DNA of 64,000 bases, taken from contig NZ_LMJJ01000008.1 of assembly GCF_001429285.1 (NCBI RefSeq), positions 1-64,000 on the forward strand, read 5' to 3'. The stretch's first letter is position 1; the number at the start of each line of letters is the position of its first letter. Made by a program: the position numbers and the translations under genes. This DNA comes from Ensifer sp. Root278. Its GTDB lineage: Bacteria > Pseudomonadota > Alphaproteobacteria > Rhizobiales > Rhizobiaceae. A model generated the notes under the pieces. That model made no database searches. It was not told where the DNA came from and saw only the letters and a list, made by a program, of their open reading frames with translations. Of this stretch, positions 24,798 to 32,330 are shown piece after piece.

Positions 24798-25529
24798 TCA
24801 GGTCCGCAGGAGAAGCGTCAGGATCGCACCTGCGGTAAAGCCCGCAAGCACAAAGAGAAGCAGAAATGCCGGCTTCAAGTCTCCGTTCGAGCGTTGCTTC
24901 AAGGCATTGAGGCTCTTCTCCATGCCAGCCACAACCCCATCAAGGCGCATCAGGTGCACGTCGAGATCGGTCAATCGTTGGGTGATTTCTGTGCGCAGGC
25001 TCGCGACGTCGTCACTGACTGCGGCAAGTCCTGCAGCTTCGCCTTCCTCGCCGTCATCGACTTTTTGCCGGATGGCCGAGCGTTGCGAGACCTGGAGTTG
25101 ACGCTGTGCCGCCATCAGCACATCGAGCTTGTCGAGGACCTTTGCCAGCGGCGCGGCGATCATGGCTTCGGCCGCCTGTTCGTCGGGTTTGGGAACGCGA
25201 AGCGGCAGTTCGCCGCCTTTTTCCGTCGAGGCCATGACAACCAGTTCGCCGGTGCGAGCGCTAGCCATGTCAGGCAGCGCGATCTCGAAGGCGTGGTTGC
25301 CGTCGCCGATCCCGTTTCGCTTGAGATCGGATCGGTTGCGGTCGGCCAGTGCCTCGGCGATCACCTTGCCATCGAGCAGCACGCGAATGGCGAGCCGTTT
25401 CTCTGGCGTCTCTGGGTCGAATGCCCAACCGAAAACGCGGCCCTGGTCGATCGCGTCCACCCGGCCCTTCAAGGGCTTTGCATTGTTTTGTTCCGGTGCG
25501 ACATCCGGTTTATCGGCTGCTACAGACAT
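24798..25529 (-). CDS. wgeE: Membrane-anchored coiled-coil protein (ExpE5-like)
   Basis: A 243-residue protein in three parts. An N-terminal beta module (about 25-115) opens with GRVFGWAFDPETPEK and contains GIGDGNHAFEIALPD. A long helical region follows (about 130-205; VLDKLDVLMAAQRQLQ, LRTEITQRLTDLDVHL). A C-terminal membrane helix (PAFLLLFVLAGFTAGAILTLL) ends the protein, so the bulk faces the cytosol. The ATG at 25529 has aggaat-type spacing; the ATG two codons earlier is too close to agagga. The Gly-Trp...Asp-Pro opening recurs in WgeB and WgeF, suggesting the three interact. Confidence 0.72.
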   Translation of the reverse strand: MSVAADKPDVAPEQNNAKPLKGRVDAIDQGRVFGWAFDPETPEKRLAIRVLLDGKVIAEALADRNRSDLKRNGIGDGNHAFEIALPDMASARTGELVVMASTEKGGELPLRVPKPDEQAAEAMIAAPLAKVLDKLDVLMAAQRQLQVSQRSAIRQKVDDGEEGEAAGLAAVSDDVASLRTEITQRLTDLDVHLMRLDGVVAGMEKSLNALKQRSNGDLKPAFLLLFVLAGFTAGAILTLLLRT

Positions 25530-25539
25530 GGTCATTCCT

Positions 25540-26802
25540 CTAGGCCGCGGCAGTTCGTGCCGGCTCTATCGTGTCGATGAGCGTGAGATAGCGGCGGGCA
25601 GTGGCGTCGATATCATCGGGTTTGCGGGCGTTCGCCGAAAGGCGACGCCTGAGATCCGGGTTTTCCGCGATGCGGCGCATGGCGGCAGCAAGGGCGCGCG
25701 GGTCGTTGGGCGTAACGGTCAGGCCGGTCACTCCGTCCTGAACCATTTCGGCCATGCCGCCGATATTGCTCGCGATCACGGGCTTGCGCTGGGATTGCGC
25801 TTCGCCAATGACGAGCGGCGCATTCTCCCACCAGATCGACGGCACGATGGTGCAATCGACCGCGGCGATGAGGTCGGTAATGTCGTCACGCCGGTAGGCG
25901 CCGCGCTGCTGGACGGTGGGGGCCGTCTTCTTGAACAGGCGGGCCATCTCGTCCTTGAAGCTATCGCTTTGGAACGGCGAGCCGCCGTGTACCCTGAGCT
26001 CGAAGCGTAGGCCCTCGTCGATCAGTTGTCGCGCGGCCTCAAGCAGGACGGTGGTGCCCTTCCAGGGATTGAGGTTGCCGAAATAACCAAAGATCGGCCG
26101 GTCGTTTTCCTGTCGATCCTTCCGCGTCGGAAGGTCCCGCCGTGGCAAGCCATTGGCGATGACATCGATCTGCTCCCCGTCGAGGCCCCAGTCGATGTAT
26201 CGCTGCCTCAGGAACTGGCTCGGCGATACGAAGCGATCCACCGTGCGCAGCAGGGCTTTCAGATGCTGCTCGCGAAGCACGAAGCGGTCGAGCGGAATAT
26301 CCTTGAAACAGGCGTGACAGCGGTCGGGCGTCGACTTGTGGCAAAGCTCCTTGCCGCTGGTTCGCACCATCAGCCCGTCATGGTGGCAAAGCGGATAGTA
26401 GTCGTGCAGCGTCATGACGATGCGACACTCGGGCAAAGTCCGGCGCACGATGTGCGGAAACTCGGCGCCGAGCAGCAGCAGGTGATGAATGTGGACCACG
26501 TCCGGCTGAAAATCGCGCAAAAGCTCGGTCAGATCAGGAACGACGCCATAGAGGTCGATCTGGCTCATGAAGAAACGGTCGAAATGACCGGACCACAACA
26601 GCACCTCGTCGCCCTCAGAGCCAATCGCCTGGAAGCTCGTGCCTGGGCGCACCTGCCGATGGGTCTGGTTGGTGGCGCCGAGGAAGAGTACCTCATGGCC
26701 GGCGCGTTGATAGGCGCGGAAGAGGTCGTGCGCGAAAATCTCTGTACCGCCCGGATGGAGCGCTGGATGATTGTGCGCGGCGACCAGAATGCGCTTCTTC
26801 AT
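25540..26802 (-). CDS. wgeD: Family 4 glycosyltransferase (ExpE4-like)
   Basis: A 420-residue GT-B transferase, paralogous to WgeG. The N-domain has VAAHNHPALHPGGTEIFAHD (about 6-25) and VMTLHDYYPLCHHDGLMV. The Cys cluster CHACFKDIPLDRFVLRE follows. The C-domain has FGYFGNLNPWKGTTVLLEA and PSIWWENAPLVIGEAQSQRKP with the E-x7-E-like donor site. The ATG at 26802 overlaps the stop of wgeC (ATGA). A longer frame to 26868 would add arginine/proline-rich residues unlike the family. It presumably adds Glc or Gal to the galactoglucan disaccharide; the donor is not shown by sequence. Confidence 0.83.
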   Translation of the reverse strand: MKKRILVAAHNHPALHPGGTEIFAHDLFRAYQRAGHEVLFLGATNQTHRQVRPGTSFQAIGSEGDEVLLWSGHFDRFFMSQIDLYGVVPDLTELLRDFQPDVVHIHHLLLLGAEFPHIVRRTLPECRIVMTLHDYYPLCHHDGLMVRTSGKELCHKSTPDRCHACFKDIPLDRFVLREQHLKALLRTVDRFVSPSQFLRQRYIDWGLDGEQIDVIANGLPRRDLPTRKDRQENDRPIFGYFGNLNPWKGTTVLLEAARQLIDEGLRFELRVHGGSPFQSDSFKDEMARLFKKTAPTVQQRGAYRRDDITDLIAAVDCTIVPSIWWENAPLVIGEAQSQRKPVIASNIGGMAEMVQDGVTGLTVTPNDPRALAAAMRRIAENPDLRRRLSANARKPDDIDATARRYLTLIDTIEPARTAAA

Positions 26803-27644
26803 CCGTTTGCACCCCGGCGTTCGGCAACGAAGACATCCTGGTAGTGGCCGGCATCCTGCCCGCGCCAATGGCCGAGTGATTTCAGGATGGTTGAAAAGCC
26901 CGCCCGTTCGAGCGCCCGATCGAGAAAGCCGTCATCGAAACCGACGGCGGCAAGCGGCGGCAGGCCCGGCACGAACCAGCAGGGACCATCGCCGCTGCGA
27001 TTGAAGCCAAGGCGCGGATCCCGCCTGCCGTTTTCATTCTTCGCCGCCACGCGATCGACCAAGAACGCCGTCACGAAAAGCCGGCCACCGGGCTTCAGCA
27101 TCCGGCTGATCTCGCTGAAATAGACAAGCACTTCATCTGGCGGGAGATGCGTGACGATCGACGTCATGATCGCGAAATCAAAGGTTCGATCCGGATAGGG
27201 GAGCTTCAGCGCTTTGCCGTTGATCTTGCCCATGGGATTGTAGAGCTCGTGGGCAATGTCCACATGCTCGAAAGTGAAGTTTGGGTAGGCGGGCGTCACG
27301 GACTTGCGGCACCAGGCGACACCGCCTTCGACCGGATCGACGCCGACGTAGCGGGCGCGATCGGCGTCGAGATACTGTGTGAGCGGAACTGCCATCCGGC
27401 CGATGCCGCTACCGATGTCGAGCACGCTGCTTTCCGGCTGCAATCCGCCCATGCGGATGAAATGGCCGAGAAACTCGGCGCCAACCGCCCGGTAGTTGCC
27501 GTCTCCGACGAACACGCTGTTGCTGTCGGGCTGTGGCAGGAAACGACTGTTGAGAACCGTTTGAAGCATCCCGTCGATGCGGTCCTCGTTCGGCTGCCAG
27601 GCCGTTTGCAGGCTCTCTGCGTGGCGAAGTGCGGGTTGGTTCAT
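26799..27644 (-). CDS. wgeC: SAM-dependent methyltransferase (ExpE3-like)
   Basis: A 281-residue class I methyltransferase. Motif I is VLDIGSGIGRMAVPL (about 72-86), the acidic loop YVGVDPVEGG (about 100), and post-motif FDFAIMTSIVTHLPPDEV with MLKPGGRLFVTAFLVD (about 180). The start at 27644 has aggag and overlaps the wgeB stop by ATGA; the longer frame to 27758 adds an Arg-rich stretch that is only an antisense of wgeB coding. Galactoglucan is not known to be methylated, so the acceptor (polymer end, lipid carrier or other) is unclear. Confidence 0.85.
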   Translation of the reverse strand: MNQPALRHAESLQTAWQPNEDRIDGMLQTVLNSRFLPQPDSNSVFVGDGNYRAVGAEFLGHFIRMGGLQPESSVLDIGSGIGRMAVPLTQYLDADRARYVGVDPVEGGVAWCRKSVTPAYPNFTFEHVDIAHELYNPMGKINGKALKLPYPDRTFDFAIMTSIVTHLPPDEVLVYFSEISRMLKPGGRLFVTAFLVDRVAAKNENGRRDPRLGFNRSGDGPCWFVPGLPPLAAVGFDDGFLDRALERAGFSTILKSLGHWRGQDAGHYQDVFVAERRGANG

Positions 27645-29893
27645 GCGGCGCTCCTGGCGGCAGTCTTGTGACCGCTCGGCGCTGCCGCCTCTTCGGCGCC
27701 GAGGTAGGCTGGCATCAGCGCGCTGATGTCGTCGTTCCAGCGTTCGGTGTGCAGCCATGCATTGTACTGGCTCGCAACACCGCGCGTGTAATCCTGGCTG
27801 CGGCTGATCGACCGCCGCTCCAGATGGTAAAGGCAGGCAGCTGGCTCATAGACGATGTCGAAGCCGGCCTGCCGGATCTTGAGGCAGAGATCGCTGTCTT
27901 CGTAGTCGCCGATCACGAAGTCCTCGGCATAGCCGCCGACGAGTTCCCAGACCTCCCGGCGCATGACCTGGCAGGCACCGGTGACGCCAGGCACGACGCG
28001 CGCTTTTTGCGCGGGCGCATAGGCACCGGGCATGCCCTTGTAGAAATGATGGTTCAGCCAGATGTCCTGCTTGTTGCGGGCAAAGTAGAGACCCGCGTGC
28101 TGCAGCGAACCGTCCTCGAAGAGAAGCTTCGGGCCGATCGCGCCGAGCGACTTCTCTCGGAGCACCGGGAGTGCAAGCGTCTCCAGCCACCCCGGCCCGC
28201 AGGGCACGACATCCGAGTTGAGCATGACGACGACAGAACCGCGGGCATAGCGTGCGCCTGCATTGCATGCACGGGCATAGCCACCATTGCGGTTCATCAC
28301 CACGAGCTTCATCGAAAGCCCATGCAACAGGTGAAAGCCGCCGAGCAGGTGCTCAGTCTCGTCGTGGATTTCAGGGGAATCCAGCACATAGATGATCTCG
28401 GCGTTGGCGGCGACAAAGGGGTCGGTGGCGAGGCCTGAGAGCTGGAAGCGCAGAAAATCGAGGACGCGGTAGAGCGGCACGACGATCGAGACCAGAGGCG
28501 CCTCCAGCATAGGACCGAAGTCCTTCGTCTGATCGACCCTGATCGTCTTTCCCAGTCTTTGCTCCACGTCCTTAAGCGCGGGCGCAAGGATCGTGCGGAA
28601 CGCCGAATCGATGGCGTGCTGTGGCGGAACGGCCCGCAGGATGCGGTTGCGTTGTGTCGCGGGATCGAAGGGCTGCGGCTTCGGCACCAACGGTTTGACG
28701 GCGCCGGAGGCAAGCCGCATCTGGAAACGGGGCTGAAGTAGGGCGCCGAGCGGTTCTCGCATCGGCAACCAGCTGACGAAGCCTGTCACATCAGTCTTCG
28801 AGCCTTCTTCCGCGCCACGGGCCCAGCCGGGGAATTCATACCAGTTGCCGTCAAGCGGTAGCGCAGTGCCGTCTTCCTGAAGATAGTCGATCCCCGAGAG
28901 CACGCCGGACGGGTCACGGGTCCAACCGCCGACCAGCAGCCCGTCGGGTAGCGCGAGCGCCAGATCGATCTCTGCACCGGGGTGGAGGGGGGATTTTCCG
29001 GCCTGGCGTGCCGGCAAGGGCGAACGAAGCTGCAGGTCGGTTGCGAGCGCCGTCCCGCTTTCAGGGATCGCAGAGAGGCAACGAACGACGAACTCCCTGA
29101 GGCCCAGCGCGGCGCCGTGTTCGGGCCACCATTCCTGGATGTTCTGGTAGCGCGAGCCGCGATGGGCGACCTCGCGGATGGCAACGCCACGCTTGCCCAT
29201 GATCATGAGAGAGAGCGCCTGCGGCGCCCGTGGCGTTTCGAGCACGAAGTGGCAACGGCGCCAGCCGCGCTCCGCCCGACCGGTGATGGCAAACTGCTGC
29301 GGCAACGGCACGACCGCGTCGGCGCTCAGCGCATAGATTGCACTGATCTCGCCAAACTCGGCGCTGACGGTCGTTTCCGCAAGGTATCGGCCATGGGCAA
29401 GCCGGCAGGCGATCGTCGCGGGGCGCTGGCCAAGGTTCAGGGCATGGATCGCGTCGTCGACCAGACCGGTAAAAAACTCGTCGCGGGAAAGCCGGAACGC
29501 GCTGCGCCAAACGGTGAGCAGGGTGTTGAGAAACTTGAAGCGCCCCTCGGGCGCGAGGCTGGCGAACTGTGCCGCCATATCGAGGAACGGAAGCCGGCCA
29601 GTCGGTTCGAGGACGACGGTCTGAAGGACATCGCGATCGACTGCGATTTCCGCAAGCTCGCGCTCGTTTCCGGGCCGCATTGCCCAGAAGACGCGTTGCC
29701 CGCCGTCGGCGCGCGGGAGGGTCATGCTGACAAGAGGAACGAGGGATCGCGATGCGGAAAGCGCGTATTTGGTTTTCACCGGCAGGTCTGCGGGTGCGTC
29801 CCAGATCAGCACAGCAACATCAAGGCTGAGCCTGAATGCCACAGCAGTTGCGAATTCATCGCTGAGGCTCCTGATGCGGTCGTCTGCCGTCAC
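27641..29893 (-). CDS. wgeB: Large multidomain family 2 glycosyltransferase (ExpE2-like)
   Basis: A 750-residue protein starting at GTG (29893) after aggag. The N-terminal 300 residues are unassigned. A beta-rich module opens at about 320 with LLVGGWTRDPSG. A complete GT2 domain fills about 470-720: VSIVVPLYRVLDFLR, IIYVLDSPEIHDE, MNRNGGYARACNAGA, VVVMLNSDVVPCGPGW (metal site) and VIGDYEDSDLCLKIRQAG (catalytic ED). It is therefore a catalytically complete counterpart of WgeF. It is the second gene of the wge operon, after the RTX gene, and overlaps wgeC. Confidence 0.83.
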   Translation of the reverse strand: MTADDRIRSLSDEFATAVAFRLSLDVAVLIWDAPADLPVKTKYALSASRSLVPLVSMTLPRADGGQRVFWAMRPGNERELAEIAVDRDVLQTVVLEPTGRLPFLDMAAQFASLAPEGRFKFLNTLLTVWRSAFRLSRDEFFTGLVDDAIHALNLGQRPATIACRLAHGRYLAETTVSAEFGEISAIYALSADAVVPLPQQFAITGRAERGWRRCHFVLETPRAPQALSLMIMGKRGVAIREVAHRGSRYQNIQEWWPEHGAALGLREFVVRCLSAIPESGTALATDLQLRSPLPARQAGKSPLHPGAEIDLALALPDGLLVGGWTRDPSGVLSGIDYLQEDGTALPLDGNWYEFPGWARGAEEGSKTDVTGFVSWLPMREPLGALLQPRFQMRLASGAVKPLVPKPQPFDPATQRNRILRAVPPQHAIDSAFRTILAPALKDVEQRLGKTIRVDQTKDFGPMLEAPLVSIVVPLYRVLDFLRFQLSGLATDPFVAANAEIIYVLDSPEIHDETEHLLGGFHLLHGLSMKLVVMNRNGGYARACNAGARYARGSVVVMLNSDVVPCGPGWLETLALPVLREKSLGAIGPKLLFEDGSLQHAGLYFARNKQDIWLNHHFYKGMPGAYAPAQKARVVPGVTGACQVMRREVWELVGGYAEDFVIGDYEDSDLCLKIRQAGFDIVYEPAACLYHLERRSISRSQDYTRGVASQYNAWLHTERWNDDISALMPAYLGAEEAAAPSGHKTAARSAA

Positions 29894-29960
29894 GCGCTAC
29901 TCCTGAAGGACGAAAAGGGAGGGCGCCCCACCGGGAGGAAGTGGGGCGCGCCGGTCAATC

Positions 29961-30620
29961 TCAATGGATCGTGAAGTAGTGGTTCGGATTTGCCTGGATG
30001 TCGTCGGCATCGGCATTGACAAGCGTCAGCGTGTCGCCATGGCCGAAGTCGATCACGACGTTGCCGCCAACCTGGGTGACGCGCGATGCCAGATCTTCCG
30101 GAGAAGAGATGTCGAGGCCGTTGATGTCCTTCGAAACCTGCAGCAGGTCTTCGCCGGGCGTGAAGTCGAGGATGACGTCGTTACCGCCACCGCCGTCAAA
30201 GACGAACACATCGCTGCCTTCGCCGCCGCTCAAGACGTCGTCGCCTTGGCCGCCGTTGATAACGTCGTTGTCGGCGCCGCCGAACAATACGTCGTTACCC
30301 CTGCCGCCGAACAGCAAGTCACTGCCGCCGCCGCCAAGGAGAATGTCGTTCCCATTGTCGCCGTTGAGCACGTCATCACCCTGGCCGCCGAACAGGACGT
30401 CGTTCCCGTTGTCGCCATGGATGAGGTCGTCGCCCCAGCCGCCAAACAGGGCATCGTTTCCGTTGCCGCCGAACAGCAGATCATCACCTTCGTCGCCGAA
30501 GATGGTGTCGTCGCCATTGCCTCCGTTCACGAAGTCATCGCCGCTGCGTGCATGGATGAAGTCGTCGAAGCGTGAGCCAAAAAGGGCGTCATCATACGCG
30601 CCGCCTTCCAACGTGGCCAT
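29961..30620 (-). CDS. wgeA: RTX calcium-binding protein, ExpE1-like type I substrate
   Basis: A 219-residue acidic protein. Residues 33-140 are twelve uninterrupted nonapeptides of the GGxGxDxxx type (GGNGDDTIF, GDEGDDLLF, GGNGNDALF and so on), which bind Ca2+ as a parallel beta-roll outside the cell. The C-terminal part (DVILDFTPGEDLLQVSK) resembles the uncleaved type I secretion signal region. It lacks a signal peptide, fitting export by WgdA/WgdB encoded just upstream. ExpE1 is needed for galactoglucan production or export in S. meliloti, as established for that cluster. gaggag precedes the ATG. Confidence 0.92.
   Translation of the reverse strand: MATLEGGAYDDALFGSRFDDFIHARSGDDFVNGGNGDDTIFGDEGDDLLFGGNGNDALFGGWGDDLIHGDNGNDVLFGGQGDDVLNGDNGNDILLGGGGSDLLFGGRGNDVLFGGADNDVINGGQGDDVLSGGEGSDVFVFDGGGGNDVILDFTPGEDLLQVSKDINGLDISSPEDLASRVTQVGGNVVIDFGHGDTLTLVNADADDIQANPNHYFTIH
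30201..30524 (-). repeat. Twelve 27-bp coding repeats of the RTX beta-roll
   Basis: These are the tandem DNA repeats that encode the nonapeptides of wgeA. They vary in sequence but keep an exact 27-bp period, so unequal recombination could change the copy number. Confidence 0.8.
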
Positions 30621-30862
30621 ATGCTACTCCTCTGAGTTGTTGCTTACGCCCATCTCTGGCCTCAAACCTTGGATGAGCGCCGCGACATTGCACTGCAAAA
30701 AAACATATGGCAACAGCAAAGACAAAATAAATACAGATGTACTGTGCTGTTTCCTGCTACCTCAGATGTATATTGTGTGTCGTTTTGATGATTATCCCTG
30801 GGATATAAGGGGTAAGTATCTTCGCTATTACTTGGAATTCAATTCAAATTTAGAAATAAATT

Positions 30863-30887
30863 GCCGGCGAAATTGAATTTCGCCGGC
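30863..30887 (-). terminator. Terminator between wgdB and wgeA
   Basis: A perfect inverted repeat of 12-bp arms (gccggcgaaatt / aatttcgccggc) around one base starts 25 bp after the wgdB stop. On the minus strand it is followed by aatttatttc. It would end the wgdAB transcript and leave wgeA to its own promoter between 30621 and 30860. Confidence 0.72.
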
Positions 30888-30911
30888 TTCGTATAGTGGT
30901 TAAGTTCTAGT

Positions 30912-32330
30912 TCAGTCTTCGCGGAAGGCACGGTTCAGGCTATCCGCAATCGGCGAGACCATGTAGTCAATCGCCGAGCGTGGCTTGTGGACGATCAGGA
31001 CCTCGGCAGGCATGCCGGGATAGAGCCGAATGTCGGGGTTGGCACTGAGCGACGAAGCCGCGATGCGGGCACGCGCCACGTAGTAGGAGACATTCGATTT
31101 TTCATCGACCGACTGGTCGGCCGCAACATAGCTGATCTCACCGTCAAGAGGCAGGTGCGTGCGTTGGTTGTAGGCCGTCAGCCTGATCTGCGTCTTCGAA
31201 CCGATACCGATGCTGTCGATGTCACGGGTGCCGACATGCATTTCTACGAGCAGTGGCTCGTCCTCGGGCACGATATCGAGAAGCGGTTGCCCCGCCGAGA
31301 CGGCGCTGCCTGCTGTGCGTAGCTGAATGTTGGTGACGATCCCGGCCTGTGGTGAGCGGATGTCGAGGCGGGTCAGGATGTCTTTGGCGGACACCAATCG
31401 TTCTTCGACATCGGAAAGCTCAAGGCGGGCCGTGGTGATTTCGCCGGCAATCTCGGATTGGAACTCATTCTCGATACCGGTCAACCCGAGTTCTGCTCCG
31501 GCTTCCGCCTTTTCGGCCTGGGCCTTATTACCGGCGAGCTCGCCACGGGTTGCCGCCAGTTCGCTCAGCTTGGCATCGATCTCGATAAGCTTCGAGCGCT
31601 GGGCGAACTCCTTCGCGACGAGAGTGGCGATCGCAGTCCGCTGCTCGGTAATCAGTTCGATCTGTCGATCGGTCGCGCGGATCTGCTCGGCGAGCGATTT
31701 GGCTTTCTCCGAAAATTCTTCGATAGTCTTGCCCTGAACATCGAGGCGACCGGCTTTTGCTTCGCGCCGGCGCTCGAAAAAGTTCGTTTCGGCCTTCACC
31801 GCATCATCGGCTGCCGGATCCGGCGCGCCCTTCAGATCATCGGGGAACGTGATTTCTTGTGAATCCGTCTGCTCCGCCCTCAGGCGGGCAAGCTTCGCAA
31901 TCAGACCGAGGCGACGGCTTTGCAGCGCCTGCAGGTCGGAGCGGGCGCGAGTATCTTCGAGCTTGACGAGTGGCTGTCCGGCCGCAACGCGATCACCCTC
32001 CTGGACGAGCAGGCGCTTGAGAATGCCCCCCTCGAAGTGGCTGACAGTCTTGCGCTTCGAATCGACCACGATCGTGCCGCTTGCGACCGAGGCGCTGCTG
32101 AGCTCCGTCGAGAAAGCCCAGCCGAAAAAGCCGCCAAAGGCGACGAGGATGGTCGTGAGACCGGCAAGGACCACGCCACGCAACGGGGCGGAGGCGCTGC
32201 CTTCCGCATCGACATCCAGCCCATGCAGGGGATGAGGCCGGTCGATGATAACAGGTAGGTTCTCCCCGCCACGCGTTGTCACCGCGTTCTTTGCATCGCG
32301 CGCGATCGGTAGATTGGGTTTCTTTGTCAT
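30912..32330 (-). CDS. wgdB: HlyD-family type I secretion adaptor (ExpD2-like)
   Basis: A 472-residue membrane-fusion protein of the PrtE/HlyD type. One membrane helix lies near 50-75 (VVLAGLTTILVAFGGFFGWAF). A biotinyl-lipoyl-like half (VVDSKRKTVSHFEGGILKRL, VAAGQPLVKLED), a long periplasmic coiled coil (about 130-310), the second half (IRSPQAGIVTNIQL, AVSAGQPLLDIVPED) and the beta barrel with YPGMPAEVLIV follow. It connects the ABC exporter WgdA to an outer-membrane TolC-type channel not encoded here. It overlaps wgdA by ATGA. The likely cargo is the RTX protein WgeA. Confidence 0.9.
   Translation of the reverse strand: MTKKPNLPIARDAKNAVTTRGGENLPVIIDRPHPLHGLDVDAEGSASAPLRGVVLAGLTTILVAFGGFFGWAFSTELSSASVASGTIVVDSKRKTVSHFEGGILKRLLVQEGDRVAAGQPLVKLEDTRARSDLQALQSRRLGLIAKLARLRAEQTDSQEITFPDDLKGAPDPAADDAVKAETNFFERRREAKAGRLDVQGKTIEEFSEKAKSLAEQIRATDRQIELITEQRTAIATLVAKEFAQRSKLIEIDAKLSELAATRGELAGNKAQAEKAEAGAELGLTGIENEFQSEIAGEITTARLELSDVEERLVSAKDILTRLDIRSPQAGIVTNIQLRTAGSAVSAGQPLLDIVPEDEPLLVEMHVGTRDIDSIGIGSKTQIRLTAYNQRTHLPLDGEISYVAADQSVDEKSNVSYYVARARIAASSLSANPDIRLYPGMPAEVLIVHKPRSAIDYMVSPIADSLNRAFRED

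Noticed and set aside
23958-25580. Open frame of 540 codons on the plus strand across wgeF and wgeE
   Set aside because: It is antisense to two recognised genes, crosses their boundary and shows no domain.
30201-30524. CRISPR-like array
   Set aside because: The regular 27-bp units are coding RTX nonapeptides without unique spacers.
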